Below, piece by piece: positions 29,116-38,662 of a stretch of DNA of 64,000 bases. Source of the DNA: Parafilimonas terrae (GTDB lineage Bacteria > Bacteroidota > Bacteroidia > Chitinophagales > Chitinophagaceae); NCBI RefSeq assembly GCF_900115755.1, contig NZ_FOXQ01000001.1, positions 868,001 to 932,000 on the forward strand, written 5' to 3'. How positions within the stretch are numbered: position 1 is the first letter of the stretch; the number at the start of each line of letters is the position of its first letter. The notes under the pieces are model-generated. The model worked only from the letters and a program-made list of their open reading frames with translations, searched no databases and was not told the DNA's origin. A program made the translations under genes and the position numbers.

Positions 29116-29997
29116 ATGCCACAGAAAAAAACAATTAAAAAAGCAGCTAAGGCTGTAACCAAAAAAACATCGCCCGGCAGCAAAAAAGCCGGCCCCGTTA
29201 AAAAAGTTGCTCCCAAAGCAGCTAAAAAAGCTGTTAAAAAGGCAGCAGCAGCAAAAACGGTTAAAGCTGTGGTGGCAAAACCCAAGGCAAAGGTGGTTGC
29301 TGTTTCCAATAAGAAATCTGCAAAGAAACCTGTAGCCAAACCAGTAAAAACAATAAAGAAAGCTGCAGCGCCGGCAAAAAAAGCGGGGGCAAAGCCTCAG
29401 CCAAAAGCTGATGCCAGCAAGCAACATAAACAAATTAAAGCTATGTCAAAGCAAAAGAAGCAAGAAGAAAAACCGGTTCAGAAAAAAGCAGCGAAGAAGC
29501 AGGAACCGGTAAAAGAAGTGAAATTGCCTAAAATAAGCGCTAAAACCAGTGTGCCTTATCAGCCTTCTTATAAATCGCTTGAACAGCGGCAGGAGCCGGT
29601 AAGATCGGCTGAACCGCTTGTTCGCTATAGCGATACTGAACTGAATGAGTTTAGGGAATTAATTCAGCGCAAGCTGGATTCCGCAAAAAAAGAACTGGCT
29701 TATTTACAAGGCCTTATTACCCGTAAAGACGATATGGGCGGCGACGAAAGCGAAAACCGCTACATGACTATGGAAGATGGCAGTATAAGCATGGAGCGTG
29801 AACAACTTAGCCAGATGGCAAGCCGCCAGATAACTTATATCGACCATCTCGAAAAGGCATTAATCCGTATTGAAAACAAAACTTACGGCATTTGCCGTGT
29901 AACCGGTAAATTAATTGATAAAGCAAGATTACGCGCAGTACCACATGCCACTCTAAGCCTTGAAGCCAAGCTTGGTTTGGTAAAAGCAGGAGAATAA
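29116..29997 (+). CDS. TraR/DksA-like protein with Lys/Ala-rich histone H1-like N-terminus
   Basis: 293 aa. Residues 1-~130 are a Lys/Ala/Pro-rich low-complexity tail (KKAAKAV, KKAVKKAAAAK repeats) like bacterial histone-H1 analogues, probably binding DNA. Residues ~175-293 form the DksA coiled coil plus globular tip (ELNEFRELIQRKLDSAKKEL; YGICRVTGKLIDKARLRAVP). The zinc-finger region keeps only one cysteine (C260), where canonical DksA has four; this cysteine-less form is usual in Bacteroidota. Likely an RNA-polymerase secondary-channel regulator tethered to DNA. It follows ileS by 6 bp and is probably cotranscribed. Confidence 0.85.
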   Translation: MPQKKTIKKAAKAVTKKTSPGSKKAGPVKKVAPKAAKKAVKKAAAAKTVKAVVAKPKAKVVAVSNKKSAKKPVAKPVKTIKKAAAPAKKAGAKPQPKADASKQHKQIKAMSKQKKQEEKPVQKKAAKKQEPVKEVKLPKISAKTSVPYQPSYKSLEQRQEPVRSAEPLVRYSDTELNEFRELIQRKLDSAKKELAYLQGLITRKDDMGGDESENRYMTMEDGSISMEREQLSQMASRQITYIDHLEKALIRIENKTYGICRVTGKLIDKARLRAVPHATLSLEAKLGLVKAGE

Positions 29998-30024
29998 AAT
30001 TTTCTCATTTAAATTATAAAAAGA

Positions 30025-30056
30025 AGGCCGGTTGCAATTGCAACCGGCCTCTTTAT
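30025..30056. terminator. strong terminator, 26-bp perfect palindrome
   Basis: A fully self-complementary 26-bp sequence (30025-30050, arms AGGCCGGTTGCAA/TTGCAACCGGCCT) is preceded by A-rich and followed by CTTTATTTAT sequence. It lies between the convergent DksA-like and DUF3078 genes. Confidence 0.85.
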
Positions 30057-30100
30057 TTATGTTACCCGGCCAGATAAAACCGGTAATCTTTTAATATTCT

Positions 30101-31063
30101 TTACGGCGCAGGAGCTTTGGGCGGCTTAGGCGTAAAATTGTCGAACTTAACCATTAGGCCAGCTCCGAACAGTGACTGCACCTGTAAGCCGGCAGAGGTA
30201 TTATGCGGCCCAAACTGGCGCACGTCATCATCGTATATTAAGGTAAGGCTATAGGTAACAGACAATATCCTGGAAATTTTAGCGGCAAACAGATTCGTCA
30301 TATACACATCAACGTTCTGAGGATTATGCCTGTAGTTAGAAAACAGGTCAAGTTTGCCGGTATAGCTTACTGCTTTTCCAAGATTGGCGACGTAAGAAAT
30401 AGTGCCATAAGCACCAAACTGAAAATCTGCTGGTTTGTCAACCGGAACGCCATATAATGCCCGCAGGCTGTCGGGCCTGACGATGGTCCATCTTGCAGTG
30501 GCAGGCGATACGAATATGGAAAGATTTTTTACCGGATGATAATCAAAACCGGGGCTTAATAATACATAAGCCGGTGCAAAGAAATTAGATGTGTAATTTT
30601 TTGTATCCGCATCCGGATAATCATATCCTTTAAAAAACTGCGTTCTTACATTAAAGAGGCCGCTAAGATTAAGTTTTGGGTTTAATGCATAGCCATACTT
30701 AGATGTAAATTCCACGCGGTCATCGTTTTTACGGGTGCCAAGGCTAGTAGTTTTTACATAGCCTATATTCCAGGTTGCAAGATTGTCCCAGCTATGTTTA
30801 TTTTTTTTATAAAATGCAAAACCGCTTAACAGTGAGTTCAGTGATAATGAGAATTTCTCCCCGCCCGCAGCCCAGTTGCTCAATGAGCCTTGTGCAAGGT
30901 TAACACTTATGAGGCCGCCCGTTTTCCATATTTTAGGAATTGTATCGTTAGGATCTTTTGTAATTGTTTTGGATGATTCTGTTTTCAAATCCTGTACAGT
31001 TGCATCCTGCGAAAAGGCTGTATAAAATGCAGGGAGAAAAAAAACAAAAAGAAATTTCTTCAT
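30101..31063 (-). CDS. DUF3078 outer-membrane beta-barrel-like protein
   Basis: 320-aa exported protein (MKKFLFVFFLPAFYTAFSQ signal). The DUF3078 core is recognisable: GGLISVNLAQGSLSNWAAGG, SWDNLATWNIGYVKT, NLSGLFNVRTQF, then alternating amphipathic strands to the C-terminus, which ends in a Pro-rich tail (FTPKPPKAPAP). Found widely in Bacteroidota, with function undetermined. It is monocistronic, between a terminator and a divergent region. Confidence 0.8.
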   Translation of the reverse strand: MKKFLFVFFLPAFYTAFSQDATVQDLKTESSKTITKDPNDTIPKIWKTGGLISVNLAQGSLSNWAAGGEKFSLSLNSLLSGFAFYKKNKHSWDNLATWNIGYVKTTSLGTRKNDDRVEFTSKYGYALNPKLNLSGLFNVRTQFFKGYDYPDADTKNYTSNFFAPAYVLLSPGFDYHPVKNLSIFVSPATARWTIVRPDSLRALYGVPVDKPADFQFGAYGTISYVANLGKAVSYTGKLDLFSNYRHNPQNVDVYMTNLFAAKISRILSVTYSLTLIYDDDVRQFGPHNTSAGLQVQSLFGAGLMVKFDNFTPKPPKAPAP

Positions 31064-31206
31064 AATTTGTTGTTTAAGTTAATATTAGAGAACATTGGGG
31101 CGCATCAGTTCAGCAGCACAACTGCGTTTTGCCATTCTCTATTGAACGGCGTAAAAATATGCAAAGCCTGTTTAAACCAAATAATATGAATCCAAAACTT
31201 ATTCTC

Positions 31207-31214
31207 TACATTTG
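31207..31214 (+). promoter_or_regulatory. promoter -7 element (TACATTTG) for the TPR/MORN-like gene
   Basis: Matches TAnnTTTG. A TATG stands 18 nt upstream in the -33 position. It would give a 5' UTR of roughly 75 nt before the ATG at 31296. Confidence 0.5.
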
Positions 31215-31295
31215 CTTCTACTCAACCTGAAATTGTAACGCTTATATATACCAAAAGAACTGATTAAATAACTCCAATTCAATCCACCATTTGTT

Positions 31296-34200
31296 ATGAG
31301 GAAATATCCTGTTGTCTTTGCCTGCATTTGTTTTTGTAATGCTGTTTTTGCACAACACCCCCAATTAATTAACAGCGCAGACGTAATAGAAAAGGCCGCC
31401 GGTTTCAGTAGCAACAAGCAATACAAACAGGCTATTGCATTATATAAAACTGTGCCAATAAGCGATTCTAACTACAGCAGCATCTTGCATGAACTTTCTT
31501 ATGCCTGTTACCTCGACAGCGATTTTAATGCAGGGCTTGCTTATGCCAGGCAAGGCATGAAGCTCTTTCCTGAAAAGGCGGAAGACTGGTATAGCCTTGT
31601 GGCAAATGTGCTCGATGCGGAAGGGAAAAGAAATGAAGCTGTACAATATTATGACAGTTCCTTAGCTCTTAACCCATACAATTTTTATACATGGTTTAAT
31701 AAAGGCATTGTTTTGTATAATTCTGATAAAAGCAATGATGCATTGCAATGCTTTCAAAAAGCCGTTACTATCAATCCGTACCATTCATCGTCGCATTATT
31801 TTCTTGGTGCCATTTATACTGAACAGGGCAGGCTGCCCCAGGCAATGCTGTGCTTTACAACCAGCCTGCTGATAAACCCGGAAAACAGGTATATTAATAA
31901 GTGTGTAAATTATTTAAACGCTATCTCCAAAATAACAGACGACATAAACGGCTTTGTTTCGCATGCAGCAACATACAACGATGATAATTTTGAATTGCAG
32001 CAGGAAATATTGCTGAGCAAAGCTGCCCTTGATGAAAAATATAAATTACTGGCAGATGTGGACGACCCCATTGTGCGGCAACTGCAGGTATTGCTCGAAA
32101 AACTGGAGTATGAGGCAACAGATAAAGGGTTTTGCATGCAATATTATGTACCCTTTTATGAAGGCGTATTTAAACGGGAAGAGTTTAATGCATTCATCAA
32201 TTATATATTCAGCGGGCTTGATATAAAATCAGTAAAAAGTTATAACGATAAACACAAAAAAGAAATAGGCGTATTGACAGATTCTGCCATCAGCTACCTC
32301 AATTTAATAAGGCGGACAGAATTGCCAGATTATTCAGCGCGAATAAAAGCTGATAATAAATATTATTATGGTGAAACGAGCTTAACAGGCGTTGGCAAAT
32401 GGACGAATAATGGCTCTGATGATATTTTTAATGGCCCCTGGGAATTCTTTAACGGTAATGGCCGGTTAAAATCAAAAGGGAATTTTATTAATTCAGAAAA
32501 AGAGGGCGACTGGGTTTTCTACCATGATAATGGTACAGTAAAAGAAAAATCAACTTACAAAAACGGTAAGGCTGAAGGAAAAAGTTATACCTGGTTTGAT
32601 AACGGAATTTTATCGGGAGAAAATCTTTATGCCGGGGATAATTTAAATAGTGAATCGAAAAGTTATTTCTTCAATGGCCTGCCTAAAATGATTGAGCATT
32701 ATAAAAATAATCAGTTGAACGGCGAAGCCAGGTCATATACTTACAATGGTTTTCTTTATTATGTTGCCAATTATAAAGATGATGAACTGGAAGGGCCGCT
32801 CACTTTCTATTATAAAAATGGCAAGCCTGAAGTAATCAAAAATTATTCAGCAGGAAAACTAAACGGCGCTTATAAACATTTCAGTGAAAATGGTATTGCT
32901 GATGTGGAAGGCAGTTATGCTGATGATAAAGCTACCGGCAACTGGAAAGAATATTACGACTCAAAATCGTTAAAGGCAGAATATACGTATGTGGATGGTT
33001 TAATTGATGGTATATATAAAACGTACCATGAAAATGGAAAGCCATCACAGGTTATTCAATATGCTGCCGGCAAAATAAATGGCAAAGAAGAAAACTTTGA
33101 TGAAGACGGCATAAAATATGGCGAGGCAGTATATGAAAAAGGCAAGTTAAGAGAGCTCACCTATTTTGATAAATCAGGCCAGGTTATCAGCACTTCCACT
33201 ACGCGGAAAGGCGCCGGCAATCTTAGCTTTTATAATGCAGATGGCAGCAAGGCCACCGATGGCTTTTATAATAAAGATGGCGATGCAGATGGTAAATCAA
33301 CCTACTATTTTAAATCAGGCAAAATACAATCCGAAATAAATTTCAAGTCGGGCCTGCGTGAAGGTGAACGTATCATTTATTACGCTAATGGCAATATTTC
33401 AGAAAAAGTAAATTTTACAAACGACCAGGAAAATGGCCTTTTATTAGCCTATCATATAAACGGCGGCTTAAGATATGCAGGCAATTTTGCTGAAGGAAAA
33501 AAGCAGGGCGAACATCAAACCTTCAATCTTTTTAATACCCTTACTTCGTCAATATATTATCTCAATGATGAGCAGGATGGATATAGCACTTACTATGCGC
33601 CCAATGGTAAAAAATTATATGAAGAAAAGTACCGCACAGGCTGGTTGATTAAAACCACTCAGTTTGACACCGTAGGCAACATACTTTCCGAATCAAATTT
33701 TCCGACAGGCAAAGGAAAATTTGTTTTCAAACATTTGAACGGAAAAGATTATATACGGGTTTCCTATAACAACTATCTCACGCAGGGCAAATACGAATCA
33801 TTTTATTTTGATGGCTCGCCGCTAAGTGTAAGATATTATAAAAACGGCCTTGCAGACAGCATCTATAAAGCTTATAATTATGGCGGCACACTTTCGCAGG
33901 AAGGCCAATTCAAATTAGATAAGAAAACAGGCAAGTGGAAGTTTTATGATGATAATGGCAAGCTATATTATGTTCAGGTTTTTGACCAGGGAAAGCTGAA
34001 TGGCACATCGGTTTCTTACCACGAAAACGGCAATAAAAAAGCAGAGTTTAATTACAAAAACGATATGCTTGAAGGATTAACTGTTATCTACGGCAAGAAT
34101 AACGAGGTGGCCGTAATATTAAACTTTCATAAAGACGGGCTTGTTAGTTATTCTTATTTAAGCAAAGATGGAAAACAGGTAGGGCCTGTAGCTGTAAAAA

Positions 34201-34586
34201 ATGGAACTGCGGCTATTACAGCCTATTATCCCAATGGCAATAAAAGTGCAGAGCTAAATTATGAGAGCAGCACATCCAATGGCCCGCAAAAAATTTACTT
34301 CAGCAACGGGCAGCTTTTTTCACAATATGAAAGAGTGTACGGTTATAATAACGGCGTTGCCAAAACATTTTTTGAAGATGGCAAAATTTCCAAAGAAGAA
34401 AATTATGTGTACGATAATTTTCATGGCATAATAAAAGAATTTTATGCAAATGGTAATTTAAAATCAGAGCGCAGTTTTTATGAAGGAGAAGAAAATGGCG
34501 CTAGCAAATATTACAATGAAACCGGCAAGCTTACGGAAACAAGAACTTATTATTTTGGCGTTTTGCTAAGCGTGAACAAGCAATAA
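31296..34586 (+). CDS. large exported protein: TPR array plus about 20 MORN/YwqK-like repeats
   Basis: 1,096 aa with a signal peptide (MRKYPVVFACICFCNAVFAQ). Residues ~25-200 are TPRs (EAVQYYDSSLALNPYNFYTW, DALQCFQKAVTINPYHSS). From about residue 350 to the end runs a long series of ~22-25-residue repeats of the type 'G.W.FYHDNG.VKEKSTYKNGK.EG', the MORN-2/'YwqK antitoxin' repeat. The database label antitoxin is historical; no toxin is nearby. Probably a periplasmic or surface scaffold. It starts a three-gene run with two DUF3857/transglutaminase-like genes (spacings 12 and 15 bp). Confidence 0.8.
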   Translation: MRKYPVVFACICFCNAVFAQHPQLINSADVIEKAAGFSSNKQYKQAIALYKTVPISDSNYSSILHELSYACYLDSDFNAGLAYARQGMKLFPEKAEDWYSLVANVLDAEGKRNEAVQYYDSSLALNPYNFYTWFNKGIVLYNSDKSNDALQCFQKAVTINPYHSSSHYFLGAIYTEQGRLPQAMLCFTTSLLINPENRYINKCVNYLNAISKITDDINGFVSHAATYNDDNFELQQEILLSKAALDEKYKLLADVDDPIVRQLQVLLEKLEYEATDKGFCMQYYVPFYEGVFKREEFNAFINYIFSGLDIKSVKSYNDKHKKEIGVLTDSAISYLNLIRRTELPDYSARIKADNKYYYGETSLTGVGKWTNNGSDDIFNGPWEFFNGNGRLKSKGNFINSEKEGDWVFYHDNGTVKEKSTYKNGKAEGKSYTWFDNGILSGENLYAGDNLNSESKSYFFNGLPKMIEHYKNNQLNGEARSYTYNGFLYYVANYKDDELEGPLTFYYKNGKPEVIKNYSAGKLNGAYKHFSENGIADVEGSYADDKATGNWKEYYDSKSLKAEYTYVDGLIDGIYKTYHENGKPSQVIQYAAGKINGKEENFDEDGIKYGEAVYEKGKLRELTYFDKSGQVISTSTTRKGAGNLSFYNADGSKATDGFYNKDGDADGKSTYYFKSGKIQSEINFKSGLREGERIIYYANGNISEKVNFTNDQENGLLLAYHINGGLRYAGNFAEGKKQGEHQTFNLFNTLTSSIYYLNDEQDGYSTYYAPNGKKLYEEKYRTGWLIKTTQFDTVGNILSESNFPTGKGKFVFKHLNGKDYIRVSYNNYLTQGKYESFYFDGSPLSVRYYKNGLADSIYKAYNYGGTLSQEGQFKLDKKTGKWKFYDDNGKLYYVQVFDQGKLNGTSVSYHENGNKKAEFNYKNDMLEGLTVIYGKNNEVAVILNFHKDGLVSYSYLSKDGKQVGPVAVKNGTAAITAYYPNGNKSAELNYESSTSNGPQKIYFSNGQLFSQYERVYGYNNGVAKTFFEDGKISKEENYVYDNFHGIIKEFYANGNLKSERSFYEGEENGASKYYNETGKLTETRTYYFGVLLSVNKQ

Positions 34587-34598
34587 AGAACAAGGCTT

Positions 34599-36527
34599 AT
34601 GAGAAAGTTGAAAATATTTTATACAGGCATGCTGCTTATGCTGGGCTGTAATTTATACGCGCAGTCGTTTGATGCAATAGCTGCAAAATATCCGAATAAC
34701 CAGGCGGTAATTCAAAATTTTACAAAGACAATAACCATCAGCTTAAAAAACGGCGAACCTTTTGCGCAAAGCAAAACCGGGCAGGAAATTCTTGCACTGG
34801 ACGATAAAGCCAATGGCCTTTATAACAGGCAGTATGTTTTCAGCAGCTCGTATAATGAATTAACGTCGCTTGAAGCTTATACAAAAGTACCAGATGGAAA
34901 AAGATACAATAAGCTTAAAGTAACTGATATAAAAACGGAAAGTTCAAGAAGCAGCAGTGTTTTTTACGATGATGCCAAACAATCAACCTTTGATCTTCCA
35001 TCAATGATAAAAGGAGCGGTTGGTTACGTAACCTATACACAGGCGCATAAGGATCCACACCTGCTGTCACCGTTCTATTTTGTCTCTTATATGCCTGTTG
35101 TCAACGAAAAGTTTATTGTTACTTTTCCCGCAACCATGCAGGTTAAATACACCATTATGAATAATGATGATAACCTGGTGCATGTAACTGAAGACACCAA
35201 AGGCAAAGAGCACAGTTACATATTCAGGGCAAATAACGTTGATGCTTATGCGGGCTTTGATGGTGCACCTTCTGCTGCTTATTATGCGCCGCATGTTATT
35301 ATACAAATTGTGTCTTATGAGAATGAAAATGGCGGGCGCATAAATTACCTTGGCAGCCTTGACGATTTATATAAATGGAACTATGGTTTTATAAACAAGC
35401 TCGACAATACCAGAGAACCTTACTTAAAGAAACTTGCCGACAGCCTTACCGCCGGTTGTAATTCGCCCGCTGAAAAAGCTGCAAATATTTATCAATGGGT
35501 GCAGGGCAACATAAAATATATTGCCTTTGAAGATGGCCTCGAAGGCTTTGTGCCACGCCGTGCCATTGACGTTTGTAACCGTCGTTTTGGCGATTGTAAA
35601 GACATGGCCAGCATTCTTACATCACTTTTACAGCTTGAGGGTTTAGATGCTTATTTCACATGGATTGGCACGAGAGATATACCGTATGATTATACATCCG
35701 TTTCCCTGCCCATCACCGATAACCACATGATTGCTTCGCTTAAGCTCGATAACGAATGGATATTTCTTGACGCAACAGACCCCAACTGTATTTTTGGCCT
35801 GCCCAGTTCTGCCATACAGGGTAAACAGGCACTGATTGCAATTTCAAAGGATAACTATAAAGTTGAAAGAGTGCCGGAAGTAAGCGCCGAAAAAAATACA
35901 CTTATCGACAGCACTTATATTTCTGTTACTGACAATGGCATTAAAGGCCGTTCAAGCGTTTATTACAACGGGTATTGGGGCGCAGACGTTTATAACCGTT
36001 TAATGTTTAGCGATGCCAAACAAACACGCGATTACGTGAAATACCGGATGGGCAAGGCAAGCAATAAATTTATTATGGGCGATTATGCTATCAATAAATT
36101 AAGCAATGCCGATAAACGGGTAAACATAAAAGCCGGATTTGAAGTGCCTGATTATGGAAAAAAGATTGCAGATGAACTTTATATAAACCTGAACCTTGAA
36201 AAGCTTTTTGTGAACCAAATAATAGACACAGCAAAACGAAGGGTTCCGGTTGAGAATGAATTTAAATATATAATTAAACAATACACCATTCTTGATGTGC
36301 CTGAATCTTATACTGTGAGCTATATGCCGAAAAACTACAGCATTGACAACGACATCCTCGGCTTCAGCATAAAATATTCACAGGAGAATGGAAAGGTAAT
36401 TGCCCTGCAGGAGTTGCGTCAAAACTTTTTAATGCTGCAGCCTAAAGGTTTTGCAACCTGGAACAATTCATTAAAACAACTTTTCAGCCAGTATAAAGAA
36501 GAAGTAGTGCTTGAAAAAAAGAAATAA
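34599..36527 (+). CDS. exported DUF3857 / transglutaminase-like protein with intact triad
   Basis: 642 aa with a signal peptide (MRKLKIFYTGMLLMLGCNLYAQ). The N-terminal DUF3857 beta domain is followed by a transglutaminase-like core. Its likely catalytic residues are Cys in RRFGDCKDMASIL, His in TDNHMIASL and Asp in IFLDATDPN. A C-terminal beta-rich DUF3858-like region ends the chain. Probably a periplasmic cysteine peptidase or cross-linking enzyme; substrate unknown. Middle gene of a three-gene operon. Confidence 0.8.
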   Translation: MRKLKIFYTGMLLMLGCNLYAQSFDAIAAKYPNNQAVIQNFTKTITISLKNGEPFAQSKTGQEILALDDKANGLYNRQYVFSSSYNELTSLEAYTKVPDGKRYNKLKVTDIKTESSRSSSVFYDDAKQSTFDLPSMIKGAVGYVTYTQAHKDPHLLSPFYFVSYMPVVNEKFIVTFPATMQVKYTIMNNDDNLVHVTEDTKGKEHSYIFRANNVDAYAGFDGAPSAAYYAPHVIIQIVSYENENGGRINYLGSLDDLYKWNYGFINKLDNTREPYLKKLADSLTAGCNSPAEKAANIYQWVQGNIKYIAFEDGLEGFVPRRAIDVCNRRFGDCKDMASILTSLLQLEGLDAYFTWIGTRDIPYDYTSVSLPITDNHMIASLKLDNEWIFLDATDPNCIFGLPSSAIQGKQALIAISKDNYKVERVPEVSAEKNTLIDSTYISVTDNGIKGRSSVYYNGYWGADVYNRLMFSDAKQTRDYVKYRMGKASNKFIMGDYAINKLSNADKRVNIKAGFEVPDYGKKIADELYINLNLEKLFVNQIIDTAKRRVPVENEFKYIIKQYTILDVPESYTVSYMPKNYSIDNDILGFSIKYSQENGKVIALQELRQNFLMLQPKGFATWNNSLKQLFSQYKEEVVLEKKK

Positions 36528-36542
36528 ATATTGCTTTCTGTT

Positions 36543-38507
36543 ATGAGAAAATTTTTTGTTACAACCACTTTAGTATTAGCCACAGCTATACTTTCTGCCC
36601 AAACTTTTGATTATAGTTTAAATAATACCTGGAATAAAAAACCAGTGCTTCACGAAATAAAAAAGCCTTATGATTCGGCAAGCGCCGCAGGTATTCTCGA
36701 TGAAAGAAAAATAGAATATTACAACGAAAAAGCTGGTGTGGTTATTAATGATTATAATCACTTTATTGTAAAGCTTACAAATGATAACGGCGTTGAACGT
36801 TTCAACAAAATTTATATACCCATGTATGCAGGCTCTGCAATTGAGCATATACAGGCAAGAACGATACTGCCCAATGGAAAAGTTATCAATCTCGATACAA
36901 CAAAAATTAAAGAACTAACAGAAGATGGACAACAGTATAAATTGTTTGCATTTGAAGGACTGGAACCAGGTTGCGAAGTGGAATATGAATATGCCATAAA
37001 ACGCCCGCTAAGCCTTTTTGGAAGCGAAGTTTTTCAACGTACAACAATGCCTTACCTGCATGCAAAATTTTTGCTTGTAACGCCGGCTTATTTAAAGTTT
37101 GATGCAAAAGGTTATAATGGTTTTAATGTGAGCAAAGATTCTGTTATAAATGAAAAGCGCATAATTGCAGGATACAGCAGTAACCTTGATGAAATTGATG
37201 ATGTAAAATACGTTCAGGCAGAACCTTACCTGCAAAGAGTGGATTATAAGCTTAGCTATAATATTGATAAAAGTGCTTCCGTAAGATTATATACATGGAA
37301 GGAATATGCAAAGAAGGCTTACGAATATTATACTACCCGCACTTCAAAAGAAGAAAAGGTATTGGATGCATTCACAGCTAAAATAAAAATGCCGGGTAAT
37401 AATGATGATGCACAAAAAATTCTTGCTATTGAAGATTATATAAAAACAAATATCAATATTGATAAAGATGCCATTGGTGATGATGCCGGCAACATTGAAT
37501 GGCTTATAAAAAATAAAACAGCAAATGTGGATGGCGCTGCAAAATTATTCTGCGGCATTTTTGATAAGCTTGGAATTAACTACCAGGTGGTTTTTCCCGG
37601 TACAAGAACAGGTTATACCATTGATCCCGAATTGGAAAACTGGAATCGTATCAATGACATTCTTTTTTTCTTTCCTTCCACCGGGAAGTTTATATCTCCC
37701 GGCAGGCCGGATTTGCGTTATCCATATATTCCTTATGAGTTCACGGAAACAAACGGGTTGTTCTTAAAAGGAACGCTTATCGGTGATTATAAAACAGCTA
37801 TTGGCAGCTTTCGCAAAATATCAATAGAGCCTTTTGATCAGCATGCGCATAACCTTGAAGCTGATATTCATTTTAATGCGGACCTGGACACCGCTATCAT
37901 CCAGTTAGATCAGATTTTTAAAGGTTATGGAGCGGTAGGATACAGGCCCATTTATACATTTCTTACGCCGGATAAGCAGGATGAAGTAAATAAGGAAATC
38001 ATAAAAAGTTTTATAGGAACCGATAATATTTCAAACATAAAAATTGAAAATACTGCACTTACAGATTATTTTGACAACAAGCCACTCATAATAAGTGCGC
38101 TTGTAAAAAACCCTGAAATGATTGAACGCGCCGGCAATAAAATCCTGTTTAAAATAGGTACTGTAATTGGCCCGCAGGAACAAATGTACCAGGAGAAACC
38201 AAGGCAGTTACCGGTTGAATTGCCTTATCCTCATATATTAAACAGGAAGATTGTGTTGCATGTTCCGGATGGGTACAGGGTAAAAAACCCCGATGATATA
38301 AATATAAATACAGAACATAAGGAAGGCGGTGAAACAACAATGGGTTTTACAAGCAGCTATTCAGAAAATGGTAATACAATAACGATCTCAATCAATGAAA
38401 CCTATCGCAAAATAAAGTACCCTTTATCAGAGTTTGAAGATTATAAAAAGGTTATTAATGCTTCTGCGGATTTTAATAAAGTGGTGCTTGTTCTTGAGAA
38501 AAAATAG
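36543..38507 (+). CDS. exported DUF3857 / transglutaminase-like paralogue, apparently without triad
   Basis: 654 aa from the ATG at 36543 (MRKFFVTTTLVLATAILSAQ); the frame opens four codons earlier with TTG. Its DUF3857 domain and layout resemble the preceding protein. In the transglutaminase-like segment, the expected catalytic Cys aligns with a hydrophobic or acidic stretch (NVDGAAKLFCGIF), and the expected His with Asn (NWNRINDILF). It is probably a non-enzymatic partner of its neighbour. The alignment was done by eye. Last gene of the operon, ending 40 bp before the tRNA-Leu 3' end. Confidence 0.75.
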   Translation: MRKFFVTTTLVLATAILSAQTFDYSLNNTWNKKPVLHEIKKPYDSASAAGILDERKIEYYNEKAGVVINDYNHFIVKLTNDNGVERFNKIYIPMYAGSAIEHIQARTILPNGKVINLDTTKIKELTEDGQQYKLFAFEGLEPGCEVEYEYAIKRPLSLFGSEVFQRTTMPYLHAKFLLVTPAYLKFDAKGYNGFNVSKDSVINEKRIIAGYSSNLDEIDDVKYVQAEPYLQRVDYKLSYNIDKSASVRLYTWKEYAKKAYEYYTTRTSKEEKVLDAFTAKIKMPGNNDDAQKILAIEDYIKTNINIDKDAIGDDAGNIEWLIKNKTANVDGAAKLFCGIFDKLGINYQVVFPGTRTGYTIDPELENWNRINDILFFFPSTGKFISPGRPDLRYPYIPYEFTETNGLFLKGTLIGDYKTAIGSFRKISIEPFDQHAHNLEADIHFNADLDTAIIQLDQIFKGYGAVGYRPIYTFLTPDKQDEVNKEIIKSFIGTDNISNIKIENTALTDYFDNKPLIISALVKNPEMIERAGNKILFKIGTVIGPQEQMYQEKPRQLPVELPYPHILNRKIVLHVPDGYRVKNPDDININTEHKEGGETTMGFTSSYSENGNTITISINETYRKIKYPLSEFEDYKKVINASADFNKVVLVLEKK

Positions 38508-38519
38508 ATTGTTAAATAA

Positions 38520-38547
38520 AAAAAGCAACCTTTTCAGATTGCTTTTT
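38520..38547. terminator. convergent terminator between the DUF3857 gene and tRNA-Leu
   Basis: 9-bp stem AAAAAGCAA/TTGCTTTTT with a 10-nt loop. A-run on the left and T-run on the right allow use from both strands. Confidence 0.8.
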
Positions 38548-38633
38548 GGTGCCCAAGACTGGATTCGAACCAGCAAGCCCGTTAAGGCACTACCACCTCA
38601 AAGTAGCGTGTCTACCAATTTCACCACCTGGGC
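38547..38633 (-). tRNA. tRNA-Leu (anticodon GAG)
   Basis: Read on the minus strand: acceptor GCCCAGG pairs with CTTGGGC, with discriminator A and an encoded CCA at 38547-38549. The 7-nt anticodon loop TTGAGGT sits on a CTACT/GGTAG stem and gives anticodon GAG. A long class II variable arm follows, then the T-loop GGTTCGAATCC. The long arm confirms a leucine-type tRNA. Confidence 0.95.
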
Positions 38634-38641
38634 ATGGCCTG

Positions 38642-38649
38642 CAAATGTA
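38642..38649 (-). promoter_or_regulatory. promoter -7 element of tRNA-Leu (TACATTTG)
   Basis: On the minus strand TACATTTG ends 8 nt before the mature tRNA 5' end, matching TAnnTTTG. Confidence 0.6.
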
Positions 38650-38662
38650 GGGGGAAAATAAA

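Noticed and set aside
29077-29433. Cys/Phe-rich antisense frame opposite the DksA-like gene
   Set aside because: It is the complement of the Lys/Ala-rich repeats (AAA/GCA codons read as TTT/TGC); no start context or homology.
32380-34560. Tandem repeat array or CRISPR-like spacing in the MORN-like gene
   Set aside because: Irregular protein repeats with diverged codons; no identical direct repeats or spacers.
31296-34586. YwqK-type antitoxin of a toxin-antitoxin system
   Set aside because: The repeat type carries that database name, but the protein is exported and very large and no toxin gene is adjacent.
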